From contig CM075943.1 of NCBI GenBank assembly GCA_038030265.1, positions 33,294,001-33,358,000 of the forward strand: a DNA stretch of 64,000 nt. The letters are read 5' to 3'. This document shows, piece by piece, positions 10,488 to 21,529 of this stretch. The position numbers and the translations under genes are program-made. Within the stretch, counting starts at the first letter, position 1, and each line of letters starts with the position of its first letter. The stretch is from Corythucha ciliata (Eukaryota > Arthropoda > Insecta > Hemiptera > Tingidae). The notes under the pieces were generated by a model. That model searched no databases. It was not told the origin of the DNA and saw nothing but the letters and a program-made list of their open reading frames with translations.

Positions 10488-10627
10488 TAATTAATAAATT
10501 AATTAAACTGATGTTATCCGGACGACGATGGAAGGGCATAGCCCAACACAATTGGAGTTTCGAGAAAAAATAGCTCCCCGGCGGGATTTGAACCCGCAAC
10601 CTCTGGATTACCAGTCCAGCACGCTGC
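10488..10627 (-). repeat. tRNA-bearing repeat unit, copy 2, truncated
   Basis: Minus-strand tail plus the 3' 55 nt of the tRNA-like sequence (10573-10627), including the B box and a GGT anticodon loop. The D arm and leader are missing. The break point joins copy 3 in inverted orientation. Confidence 0.75.
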
Positions 10628-10905
10628 ATTGTTTCGAGAAACAATGGACCTGGGTGGGGTTCGGCTTAGCTTATCCCTCGGAATACGACTCCCAAAGGCG
10701 TCTCCGTGGCGCAATTGGCAGCGTGCGGGACTGATAATCCAGAGGTTGCGGGTTCAAATCCCGCCGGGGAGCCATTTTTTCTCGAAACTCCAATTGTGTT
10801 GGGCTATGCCCTTCCATCGTCGTCCGGATAACATCAGTTTAATTAATTTATTAATTAAAAATACCGGCGACAGAAATATTCATTATATCCATCTCACGGC
10901 AACAT
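10628..10905 (+). repeat. tRNA-bearing repeat unit, copy 3
   Basis: Plus-strand copy with a shortened leader (TTGTTTCGAGAAACAATGG onward), a full tRNA-like sequence, the tail, and the terminal ACCGGCGACAGAAATATTC block shared with the other copies. It is inverted relative to copy 2, making a large hairpin-capable structure over 10488-10905. Confidence 0.75.
10700..10772 (+). tRNA. tRNA-like sequence, anticodon GAT (Ile-like)
   Basis: 73 nt with A box GTGGCGCAATTGG and B box GGTTCAAATCC. The TpsiC stem GCGGG/CCCGC is perfect. The anticodon loop is CTGATAA, reading GAT, with one mismatch in the stem. The sister copies read GGT, so the anticodon has changed between copies. Confidence 0.5.
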
Positions 10906-11153
10906 ATCCCGTTCCCGTTTCGTCTGATGATTCTCGGAGGACTTCAACGAGCTGGGGCCTGGCTGATTCTCTGGATAACTGGGTTTCTAAATACAGTAAT
11001 TAAGTCCCTCTTATCAAATTGACCCTTCCGCCGCAGACACGACCTGATTTTCATCAGGAACTCACAGACCTGTGTGTATACTGCAAAGGTAGTACGTCCT
11101 TAAATAATTTTTTTGGGCCCAAAAATTGTCAATTTTAGGACAGTACCTACCTT

Positions 11154-13597
11154 ACTAGCCATGGGCGTAGCCAGATTTTAGCATAGCAGTTGCTGTGCTA
11201 AAATCACCAGTTTCGATGTATAATTTTTAGTTTTGAGGTAAAAACACTAAATTTATTTTTAGGGTGAAATCGCCAGTTTGTAGTGAAAGCTTCAGTTTTC
11301 TGGTTGCAGTTTTAGAGTAAAAACTTCAATTTTGGGTTAAAAACGTCAGTTTTGGGGAAAATTTGCCAGTTTGGGGTAAACAATTTCAATTTGAGAGAAA
11401 CCTGTCAAATTTAGTTCAAATTCAAAAAGTAAGGGTAAAATCACTACTGCTGCCTTAAAATCTTCAGTTATTATAACATGTCACATTTGGCGCGAAATCT
11501 TAAGTTTTGCAGAATTTCATCACAAAAAGTGGCCATTTTAGTCCAATACTAAATATTTCACGCCAGATCTGATGTGTTATATCAAAACTGAAAATTTTGT
11601 CGGAATTTTCAAGACAGAGTTGTCAGTAGTTTTCGCGTAAAATCATCTGTTTTGGGGAAGTTTCTGGGTGAAATAATAACTTTTGGGGTGTTATTAACGA
11701 CTAGTTTTAACGTAAACATGTCAGTTCAAGTTCGTAACATGAGTTAATTGAATGAAATCGTAAGATTTTATGTTAAAATCGGCATTTTTCGGATAAAACT
11801 GTCAGTTTTTGTAGTGAAATATTCGGAGCAACACTTGAGGTTGAGAGCAAAATCACTTGGTTTAGATTTAGAGTAAAACTATTCGATTTTGAGGTGAAAC
11901 TGTAGAAATTTTGGGGCGAAATCGCCAGTTTTGTAGTGACATTTTTTAGGGTAACACGTCTCAGCCTAGGGGCGAAATTGTCCGTTTTAGAGTAATATCG
12001 TCTCATTTGGGAATAAATCGTCATAATTGTGGTGGGATCGTCGGAATTGTGGTAAAATCGTCAGTATTGTGGTGAAATTGGCAGTTTTGCGTTGAAATCG
12101 TCAACATTTTTAAGACCGAGTCGTTAAAGTTCCGGCGTAAAATCGTCCGTTTCGGGGAAATCGTCAGTTATAGTGTGAACTTGTCAGTTCTGGGGTGGTG
12201 CCGCCAGTTTTAGAGTTAAACTCTAGTTAAGGGGAATAACGTGCGTTTTGTGGATGAAATCGTTAGTTTTAGGGTTAAAACCGACAGTTTTCAGGTAATA
12301 TTGCCAGTTTTTGTATTGACATCTTCGGAAGAATACTTCAGTTGTGGAGTAAAATCGCCAGTTTCATAGTAAAATCTACAATTTTCTGGTTAAAAATAGT
12401 CAATTTTGTGGTCAATTTAACAGTTTAGGAGAGAACTGTTCATCTTCTGGGTAAAACCGCCAAACTTTTTGGGATAAAATCGTCTGTTTTCATCTTCTGC
12501 CCACCCCTAGACCACGTTCTGGCAGGGGCGAAGTTAGCAGGGGGAGGGGGGGAGCCCCCCCCCCCATTGATGAGTCCAAAGGGGCGGCAAATGACTGATT
12601 TGGGGGCGCCAAACCACGTCTCGTTCCCACCTCCATCGAGCAGCAAACAAATTTAAAAAATGAAATTAATTTATTGCTAGATTCTACTTTCTTCATGAGT
12701 GGGTAATATTTTGACAATAAGTAATATACATAGATCCCGTGGAAAATGTAGAGGACGTCCTATTCTATGTATGTACCTACTCCACTCATCAAGTCCACCC
12801 GCGAATAAGTACGTTATTTTCAAGAATTTTGTCAAATAAGATGACTAATTAATTGTGGATGATGATTGTGGGAAATTATTTTCATATTATTCGCTTTATA
12901 GGGACCTTGAGAAGTCAGAGCGTAAATTAATGTCGAATCAGTAGATATTGAAGAAATTATAATCTTATGCGAGCTTGGATGCGTTGATGGAGCTCATTGG
13001 AAAGCATTGATTAAACTAATATTGAGGAACATGGACATGGCAACAAGAATGCCTACTAAAATTGGAATGGTAAAGTCACAATGACAAACGTCGCCGATTG
13101 ACCGCCTTTGGGAGAATCGGGCTTTTTCTTCATAAATTTCTGATGTTTCTTATACAACTGAAAGAGAGAAACTTTATACCGTTGAACCGTTTATACCGTC
13201 ATGCTTGCCAAACACAATGCTATAGAACGAAGGGGAGAACGAAGGGCTGTGATTTTTACTTCAGGTTATCTTTATTTTAATGTTTTTGTATTTTGATTAT
13301 TAGTATTTTCTAAATTTATAATGTTTGGGAGTAGTTGATAGCCTAGTAGTTGACAACCATGTTGAACGTGTATGGGCCCCTTAACGATACTAGATAACAA
13401 TTTATGTGTATATAACAAGTAAATAGTTATTCTCCTCCTCTATTTTATTTAATCGATGTTCATCATGATGAAGTTGCCATTACATCAAGGGAGGAGGGCG
13501 ACAATTCCACAGGGGGGCGCCAAATTTTACTCTCCCCCCCCTCCAAAGAAGTAGCCTTCGCTACGGCCCTGCGTTCTGGCTACGCCCATGTAACTAG
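11154..13597. mobile_element. Inverted-repeat-bounded 2.4 kb block
   Basis: The left edge (CTAGCCATGGGCGTAGCCAGA, about 11156-11175) is repeated inverted at the right edge (TCTGGCTACGCCCATG with CTAG, 13575-13597). An inner pair of GC-rich ends, beginning CAGGGGCGAAGTTAGCAGGG near 12533 and mirrored near 13497-13575, suggests a second nested element. No transposase frame is visible. Confidence 0.5.
11190..12505. repeat. Degenerate short-period satellite array (TCAGTTTTGGGGTAAAATCG-like)
   Basis: Over about 1.3 kb the motif GTAAAATCGTCAGTTTTGG recurs with substitutions and variable spacing of roughly 20-30 bp. Long coding frames are absent. It is an old, decayed tandem array. Confidence 0.75.
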
Positions 13598-13678
13598 CTG
13601 CTCATCCGGTCAACGACCAGTTTAACTTGATAAAATCTGGAATTTCGTTCCAAAATCCTGGTAATTTATGGTGTTTTC

Positions 13679-13800
13679 CATTTGCAAAAAAATCAGCTCT
13701 GGAGCCGAGCATTTCCACCCGTCTTGTCCCTCACCATATGATATAATTCAGAGAAGACGGGTGGAAATGCTCGGCTGCAGAGCTGAATTTTATGCAAATA
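13679..13800. repeat. Long-stem hairpin
   Basis: Two arms of about 45 nt (13680-13726 and 13752-13799), sharing GCCGAGCATTTCCACCCGTC, form an almost perfect hairpin with a loop of about 25 nt. It could be a short MITE or a small-RNA hairpin; the sequence alone does not decide. Confidence 0.7.
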
Positions 13801-14437
13801 GATAACGCTATTAGTCCTAGAAACTGGCTGCCCACTCTCAGAAGCTCAACTCAACCTATTCTCTTCAAACTTGCAACTTGCGAATTCAGCAATGGAACCG
13901 TGAAGCCCCTCCCACTGTCTATTCGTTCTTGAAAGTGTACAATTATGCAATATGAAGTTTCAAGCCAAAGGCGGTCAATTCCAACCCATAAACTGTCAGG
14001 AAACTTGGAAATCTTGCACTGGAGCCCTGACCAGTCAGAGTCAAATGTAGCCTCTAACTGTTGGGATTTGAGTCCATAACTGACTATTCGATTGGTTTAC
14101 AGGTTCTTCTACCTAAAAAACAACATTTATACGGTCCCGGGACTGGACTGGCTGCCCTCGAAACCATATCTAGACTCGGAAATCGCGAACTTAGCCCTTC
14201 TAACTGGATATTCGTCCCCTGGGCTGATCAGACGTTTTACTTTCCCCGGACATGTCCTACTTTTCAGTGCGTCCGGAGAGGTCCGGGCACATTTTCCAGG
14301 GCAAAATTGTCCTCTTTTTTTATGTCTTCCTTTTCGGCTTTGACATGTAGTTAGTATCCCATGAAGGAGCGACGGTGCAGGGTTCAAAGTAGGGAGGGGG
14401 AATAAGAAAAATGTTTCGTCGCAACGCAATTTTTTTC
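13801..14437. other. No gene recognised
   Basis: Contains overlapping frames of up to 100 codons on both strands, with no domain similarity and no repeat structure, so they are likely chance ORFs. The ATG-rich GC patch at 14130-14340 is the only compositional feature. Confidence 0.4.
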
Positions 14438-14728
14438 CAGACCGGTTTCGACCATCAGGGTCATCACCTGGGGCTCTGTAACTGTGTTTAAAGTAGTAGA
14501 ATTGATGAGCGTGACGTCCAGAACAGTTAATGAGTACGCACTGTTTTCTTAATCACGGTTCATGATCTTTTTGGTTTTTGCACAAGCCCTTCGTCTATTT
14601 CATCAGAAGTTTTGTGTGTTTCTATCCGTTATTATGTTCGGTTGGAGGGCGATTTTTTATTTTCTTTTCTCCTACAGATTTTAAACACCCACAGATGATG
14701 ACACTGGTGGTCAAAACCGGTCTGGAAC
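14438..14728. repeat. Inverted-repeat element with CCAGACCGGTTTCGACC ends
   Basis: CCAGACCGGTTTCGACCATC at 14438 is mirrored at about 14698-14728 (GGTGGTCAAAACCGGTCTGG), with about 30 bp of complementarity per arm and a spacer of about 230 bp. Confidence 0.6.
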
Positions 14729-15111
14729 AAACAAGAAGAAATTGAATAAATTGCATTAGGATGAAGGATTTTTTTCTTTCCCCTCCCTACTTTTAACGAC
14801 CTATCGTCTCCGTTTCGCACTCACGGTTCTCATCAGCCCCGGTTATCCGAGTCCGGGTTACTCGTTTTCGCCAGTGTCGGATCTAGATAATTACCATTCA
14901 GGCATTTTTCGGGGTAGACATTTTTTTGGCGGTGGAAGAACTCGATTATGCCGTCTATAAGTAAAGGGGGGGTTGCAAAATCCACTCAAATTCACGAAAT
15001 TGTTTTCTTGGATGAGCTATCACCGCAAATTGGTTTTTTATGTATTCAACCCATCAACAATTTCTTTTCCAGGAATCCAACTCCTCCACGACAATGATAT
15101 TGAGAGGGCCG

Positions 15112-15140
<29 letters not shown>

Positions 15141-15142
<2 letters not shown>

Positions 15143-16056
15143 TGCATTTCATTCTGAAAATGCACTATTGGTCTCGTCGTGATGGTGGCAAACATGGGTC
15201 ATGTCATGTTTTTTTCACGTTTCAGAACCTCTAGAACACGAATTCAGTGGTCTCCAGGATTCATATATATATTTCTTTTATATCAATGTATAATATTATG
15301 GCCGTTTTCTTGTTAGCACGATAACTCTCGTAGAAATTAATTTAGCGGAACGTGCTTTGGCACAAAAATCAGTAGTCATAAGACCCCGGTCGGTATTGCA
15401 TTTGGGCCCAATCGATCGTTGTGGAGCGGGGGAAAGTAGGGCTCGAAATGGTCAAAAAATTACCAGTTGATTCTAGAAGCATCATATTCGGTACGTATAC
15501 TCCATGTTAGACTAGCCTTTGATTCCCATTTTAATTTTTTGAAAAAGTCAAGGTGGAGGGGGTGGTGCCCCCGGGGTGGAAGTAAGTGTGTGGTCTTGTT
15601 AGAACGATAACTCTCGAAGAAATTAATTTAGCGGGACGCGCTTTGGCCGTTTTCTTGTTAGCACGATAACTCTCGAAGAAATCAATTTAGCGGGACGCGC
15701 TTTGGCACAAAAATCAGTAGTCATACGACCTCGTTTGGTATTGCATTGGGCCAAATCGGTCGACTTGGTTGGGAGGGGGGGGGTAACATGGCTTGAACTG
15801 GTAAAAAAATCTCTACAAATCACCAGTTGATTCCAGAAGCATTATAATCGGTACGATGATTTCATTTTGAAGTAGCCTTCGATTCCCACATTAAGTTCAC
15901 CTTAAACAAACAAGGCAGCAAACAGTACGAGGGAGGGTCAAACATTAACGAAACAAATCATGGTCTCAACATTACTATTTCTGGGACGGCTTAGGGTATC
16001 TGTATGCAATATGAAATGCACTATTTCCTACCGCCAGCTGCCGGAGCGAGATTTTT
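15141..16056 (+). repeat. Repeat family A, near-full-length copy
   Basis: Starts AGTGCATTTCATTCTGAAAA, itself a hairpin with TGCACT, directly after a T28 tract. It ends ATGAAATGCAC followed by CCGCCAGCTGCCGGAGCGA and a T run. AGTGCATTTCAT and ATGAAATGCACT form short terminal inverted repeats. The interior has partial tandem repeats of an approximately 300-bp block that opens with TAGCACGATAACTCTCG (at about 15315, 15605 and 15655). Short reverse-strand frames reading MTTDFCAKAR are by-products. Other copies: 21531-21665, 23034-23170, 23171-23868, 27115-27750, 38227-38527, 40733-40866, 61000-61719, 62685-62745 and 63170-63853. Confidence 0.8.
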
Positions 16057-16924
16057 CTATTCGCGCCGCTCGGCATTAAGGACTGTCGCCCTATACGTTG
16101 TGATCGCACATTGTTGCCATTCACGAAATTATCATTTTCATTCAATTTAGTCAACCGCAGGCCGTAAGTAATTTATATAATTCTCGGTAATGTATAACAC
16201 CCCCTTTACCTGACCGGGGCCAATCAATTCACCTTCTGTACGCTTATATTTCTACTTCTACTGCTGTACCGTTGTACATATTCATCATCTCGAAGTCGCA
16301 CCGCAATCAATTCGCACGATTATTTAGTCTCGATTTTTTGTCGACTTTATCACCCACCTCGAAGACGTGAATTTGTCTGCCCGCGAAGAGGATCATCTTA
16401 CAGGATTCTTCCTTTCAGCTAATAATTCAATACCCCGGGAATCGGGTAAGAGTTTTCGTTTCCCTTCTCGGCGTAAACAAGTATCGTAGACTCACCGGCT
16501 GAATTCATCATTCCAATAATTTACATTCACCTCAGCATGTCTCATGAACACTAGCTGCGAGAACGTAATTCGTGTGAAACACCAGTATCATAATTCGATT
16601 GCAATAGGAAGGATTGGAAATAAGTATGACAAGAACATATTACTATGAGACCCTACGTTCACACTAGAACAGTCCTTTTTCTGACATTAGTCATGGATGA
16701 CGAGTTAATGACTCTAGTTCATCCCGTCCTTTTCACCAAAATTCCCTCCTTTCCATCAATTTTATGTATAATTTATTCAATAGTTTTATTGTTGTTTTTA
16801 ACATAGTATTCTGTTATTTTTACATTTTTGTAATTTAATGTGAAATCGAAACCACGTTCTTTTCGTTTTGTTGTTTTTTAGGGTTTTAATCCCTTTTTTT
16901 CCTCATCACGCTGTTCCCTTCTAA
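16057..16924. other. No gene recognised; contains a duplicated 180-bp segment
   Basis: The stretch at about 16485-16665 (CTCACCGGCTGAATTCATCA onward) is repeated in direct orientation at about 32135-32295. Nothing coding was seen. Confidence 0.45.
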
Positions 16925-18722
16925 AATGGGGAACTTGCTTGATTGCCCGTTTTGGGAGAAAAATATACCGGTGAATTGGCACATAGACAGAAGGATATCA
17001 ACGGTATAGTTGCAGCCCAATTGGTGCGCCTGGTATTTGAAAATAAATTTCAAAGTTCTAAAAGAAGGGATGGATGGTGTGAGAGAAAATTTATTTTTTT
17101 TTTATTTATTTTTAGGCAAATGTACAAGAAATCATGAATAGTTGTATAAACCACCCAATAATTATACTAAGCTACCGACGGCTGGAGAGCTGAACTCAGC
17201 TGTCAGCTCGTGTCCAGTCCGCCGAGTCGACTCTAGCTATACTAAATAACTAATAACCTTATAAATAACTACAAAAATTAGTATCTATTAATTATTACCC
17301 ATTATGTACCTACTTCAATTACACGTACATAAACTTATAATAACTACAGTAGCAAAGGTGATACTCGTAAAAAATACTATTTCATAATAAAAGCTTGCTT
17401 TGTACAATCTTTTTATAGAAAAAGTCTATATCAAAGGTCCAAATTATTTTATCTAAAGTCTTTGAATAATTTTTATTTTCTTGACTGGATTGAATATCAT
17501 AAATTTGTTGGAAAATATTATTAAATGTATACAGTTCTATGAATATAAAAAGGCGAGATTTGAGTGATACTAAGTCTCATTCTAGGCATATCCACCATAT
17601 TATATGGCTTCCCACGAAAAGTCTTTATTTCATTTTGAGGTATACTATCATTTGTAACGATAAATAGTGATACAGCCTTATCATATAATTGGTATAAGTT
17701 CATAATTTTCAAATCCGAAATAAAGTGTTCGAAAGTCCTTTCTAAATGCTATTTTTACTATACGTTTCTGGATCATATATACGTATAGGTTTAACAATTT
17801 TTCTGTAGGTGCCCCCCCCCCAAATAACTATAGCATATTGCAAAATCGATTGAACTAAAGCAAATTAAATCATTTTGACAACGTCTATCGGTAAGTACTT
17901 CACACTAGATAATACAAGGAACATTTTCTTAGTTTATCTGCTAATGAGTGTATATGCTCCTTCCATTTCATGGAACAGTCAAAAATTACACCGAGATGTC
18001 TGACCTTTTTCACTTGCGTCATGATGTTACAATTATATGTTTGCTGATTTGGGCAACCGGAATGCATTTTTACTTCTAGATCATTAGGCCAGTCAGCACC
18101 TCTCACAGAGATTGGCATACGCACACATTTACTCATATTTAAGTCAAACGCAACCTTCTCAAACAGTTATTCACTTTAGCAAAGTTATTTTCTGCATTTT
18201 TTTTGCATTCGTCCCAATCGTTTCCAGTGCTTATTATTGCTATGTCGTCAGCAAACAACGTGATTTACCTTGTATTGGCAAATGTCCAACCTCGTTAATA
18301 TATATTAGAAATAAAATAGGGCCCAGAGACGTCCATTGGCTCACTCCATAATCATTGATGTATCAAGGAACATAAGGTCTATCTTCTTATTTTGGTCTAA
18401 TTTATCATAAATATCACTCGTAAATTCAAAGAGCGCAAATGAATGACGTCAATGTGCAGTTTTGAAGCATTGGAGGAAACTCTAAAATGTTTTATTTTTA
18501 CAAATAAAAAGAAAAATTGAACACCCGAAAACGCGTCTTGCCCCCTCTTATTAACACCATGACGTATACTTATGACGTAATCAAAGCCCCACTTAATTTT
18601 TTTTTTTTAAAGTCGCTTAAAAAAAACCTTTGATTGATTTCAATGTATAATGTGAGCCAAATATTCTTGTTGAAAAGCCCTCTTGAAGAAACACCGCTTG
18701 AAAAATGTGCAAGTTCCCCATT
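16925..18722 (+). mobile_element. Repeat family B copy split by a LINE insertion
   Basis: The family B terminal repeat AATGGGGAACTTGC at 16925 and its complement GCAAGTTCCCCATT ending at 18722 flank this block. The family B interior is present in two pieces (about 16925-17090 and 18425-18722), matching the uninterrupted 457-bp copy at 39540-39996. The intervening 1.3 kb contains a reverse-strand LINE fragment. Confidence 0.7.
17390..18360 (-). pseudogene. LINE reverse transcriptase fragment
   Basis: On the minus strand, from about 18350, a broken frame reads GVSQWTSLGPILFLIYINEV and then LFADDIAI, the conserved reverse transcriptase blocks 4 and 5 (GxPQGSxLGPxLF and FADD). After a frame change come KKVRHLGVIFDCSMKWKEHI and LADKLRK, then LVQSILQYAIVIWG and a C-terminal tail. 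These are classic non-LTR (Jockey/CR1-like) thumb-region motifs. There are several frameshifts, and the N-terminal half and the endonuclease are absent. It lies inside a family B repeat. Confidence 0.8.
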
Positions 18723-19234
18723 GCATTGTTTAGCGGATTTTTCGTTTACCCAAATATTTCGTTTTACAAAACTTATCGTTGTTACTATCACGTCGCCCTC
18801 ACCGAGTTGTCACCGCCATCGTGCGGCCCCCGAATAGACACGAAATTAATTAGTGAGAAGCCAATAATTTTCATTTTGAATATATTTATGTTACACCTCG
18901 TATAATCTTGAAACTCTAATTTTTCGGAGCTCCGTTCCTGGTCTTCCTAATTTCCCCACCTTGGCGTTACACTACACCAGTTGACCTCATCCACAAGTTC
19001 AGTTAACTTCTTGATTGTGTCAATCAAAAAGCGAAGGAGAAAAAAATGCTTTGATGAAAGTGCTTATAATTGTTATTTAAAGGCAGTTTTCAAATATCAC
19101 ATTTCAATGTAGTTCATGCATATTAAAGTATACAATCGCTTAAACTAGACGTGACAAATTATAATGAGATCGCGAAAATAAATAAATAAATGAATAAAAT
19201 CAAATCTCAGCTTACACGAAAAAACAACAGGAAT

Positions 19235-19238
<4 letters not shown>

Positions 19239-19286
<48 letters not shown>
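19239..19286. repeat. A48 homopolymer
   Basis: Uninterrupted A run immediately downstream of the minus-strand Vig/SERBP1 stop codon. In the sense of the gene it is poly-T in the 3' UTR, so it is not a retrocopy tail. Confidence 0.95.
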
Positions 19287-19291
<5 letters not shown>

Positions 19292-19296
19292 ACTTC

Positions 19297-20768
19297 TTAA
19301 AGCGATGGGAAATCGCGTTCGTCGTAAACTTTCGGTGCTCCTGGTGCTGAAGCTCCTTGGCGGTACTCAGTGGAGCTGCCTTCACCTCCGCGGCCGCGAC
19401 CTCCTCGAAGTGTATCACCGCCTGAACGACGATTGTCAGCGAAGCGAATATCAACGTTGATCCGTTTGACACGACCAACGCGCTGAGGGATCGCCTGTTT
19501 TATGTATTCGTATTCATCTTCGTCTCCGGTCTCTTTATTCTTGCCCAGGCCGAACACCTTTTTCCATTGAGTCAGATCTTCACCCTCGCCGGCTTGACGG
19601 ATGTTGTAGGTGGGTGCCTTTTTTGGTCCTTTCATGGCTCGCCATTCATCCAGGGTCAACTCTCTGCGCGCCTCCTCTTCGCCAGCGGTCTCTTCGTTAT
19701 CTTCAGTTTGATCAGCATCCGGCCGGGTTGTGTAATATGCTTGTCCGCCACTCTGAAAGAAACAGCTTAATTAGCCTATTTTAATGACGCTTAAATTAGT
19801 TATGTCTAGTGCCGTTTAGAGGTAAGTTCTCATAAATAACACACTATAATGCCCTCTTCTGCTTATAAGCTTCGCTCGAGCTCCCATATTTAGTTTTTTC
19901 AACAAAAAAAGTAATTTCGACCGCAAAACGCAAAATTTGTCTTGTCGTTATTTATTTATTTTATTTCGTCGATCAGTTTGCCGACCTGATCACTTTTTTT
20001 TTCGACGTTAGAAGTCATTTACTTGTATAATAAAAAATACTTTCATTCTGGAATTACATCTTCACCCTTCGAAAGAATATCGGCTTCTCCGAAACGACGA
20101 CGATTTTTATTCCAATGGCAACGATATAATCCCAGATTGAAAGGTCACGAATTGTTTTTTTTAAATACAGTAAATTGATAAACAACAGCAAAACAAATAT
20201 TGCCCGTTTCGATCAATATTTTTTTTTTAACTAAATTTAAAGTATAATGGCGCGATAAATTCGTTTTGAATATCAAGCTCCCTTAGTTAAGATAGTATCG
20301 AGGGCAGAACAAGCAATTATCAAGCTAATTTAGTTAATTGATCCTCCACAACTAATATACAATATCAAATTTATATCATACCTTGTGGTAAAAGCTAGCA
20401 GCCGTTGAGAAATTCCAAATATTAACATCAGTAAACTCCCGATTCTTTCTAAGCCACTTCAGTCTTGGTTTCGCTTCGGCTGCCCTGTCGGTGTTTCTCT
20501 TCGACCTATCGTGCGGCCGTGCGTTCTCCTTCATTTGAATACCGGCGGTCACACCATCGCCGCCCTTCAGCCCGCCGCCACTCTTGTTATGTTTTATCGC
20601 CTGTTGTATATGCTCGCCCGACGTTGAAGTTGTTATTTTATTGTTTTGCGAAGCTACAGCAGGAGACAGAGCGATCTTCTGAAGCAACTCCAATAGGTTC
20701 GCTTCTTCCGCCTCTTCCGAATCGAACAGGTTGAGGGTGGCAGCCACTGAATAATGCAGGCTCGACAT
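19297..20768 (-). CDS. vig: Vig/SERBP1 (HABP4/PAI-RBP1 family) mRNA-binding protein, copy 1
   Basis: A cytoplasmic/nuclear RNA-binding protein family; Drosophila Vig is reported in RISC and SERBP1 binds mRNA and ribosomes. Two exons: 20768-20382 (129 codons) and 19752-19297, joined by a GT-AG intron at 20381-19753. The product is about 280 aa. Exon 1 starts MSSLHYSVAATLNLFDSEE, an acidic N-terminus followed by a Gly/Lys-rich linker. Exon 2 carries the HABP4/PAI-RBP1 core at about residues 160-200, with ELTLDEWRAM, then YNIRQAGEGEDLTQWKK. An RGG-type stretch (GGRGRGG) and the family-like ending KVYDERDFPSL follow. The family is usually 300-500 aa, so this is short. All splice sites and frames are intact. 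It is head to head with copy 2 and shares upstream and 3' UTR homology with it. Confidence 0.85.
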
Positions 20769-21350
20769 TTTTGTTATTCTTCAAATCAACGAGATAGTGA
20801 ATGAACACAAGATAGAGAGACGCCAATTCACAGCGGAGGCAATCAGGATGTTCAAGCTCAGGATGTCAAAGAAAGACTAAGACAACACTTCCAGATCCAG
20901 AAGTCTCGTGGAGGAAAAATAATATGCACATGCCTACATGGGATGAAGCCTCGAAATTCTTCAAAGTGGGGCGAAGTGGGTGGGCCTAATTTACTCAAGC
21001 GACATTCTATTGGTCTGGGCGGGTTTTCGTGAGGTAGAAAAGAAACCTATAGGATTTATAGTTACTCCTAATTCGCCTACATAATAAGTACCCTTGAGTT
21101 GTTTTAATCGGACTTTGCCTGCCCCCCCCCCTTGACCGGTAAACCTCGCCCTGATCAAGCCCTGGCGAAGACTGAGTTCTTAGGATCCTCAACCGATAAT
21201 GTTTGCGGGCGGGTGCATAATCGTACAAGCTTCGGTATGAGCTATTTCCGCTCGTGAATCGTACGGCATTTTCTCCAATATAATTATGTGCGCTATTGAA
21301 GTTCAGGAGCCAGGCGATAAAAACCACACTAATCGGGTGCAAAGTTGAAA
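20769..21350. other. Upstream region of Vig/SERBP1 copy 1, duplicated
   Basis: The 5' UTR and promoter region of the minus-strand gene. Much of it matches, inverted, the sequence at about 33880-34460 upstream of copy 2, for example the segment around GAAGTTCAGGAGCCAGGCGA. No independent gene is visible. Confidence 0.6.
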
Positions 21351-21529
21351 AAGCAATAAAATGTTATTTTCAACCCCCACTAAGCCATAACAGGTCGTCT
21401 TTTAGATTTTAAACTTGGACATCACACATTAACGGAGAACTTACATGAATGCCTGATTTTGGAGAAAAGTTTACCTGTGAATTGGCACATCGACAATTGA
21501 CAAAAGCATAATAAAAGGGTAGTTTTTCC

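Noticed and set aside
10163..11003. Frames of 60-124 codons over the tRNA-bearing units
   Set aside because: They translate through tRNA-like sequence and its tail in whichever frame is open; no independent evidence of coding.
14061..14429. Three overlapping frames of 83-100 codons
   Set aside because: Frames on both strands overlap the same GC-richer patch and none shows a motif.
19239..19286. Poly-A as a retrocopy tail for Vig/SERBP1 copy 1
   Set aside because: The A run is poly-T in the gene's sense and the gene has an intron, so it is not a processed pseudogene.
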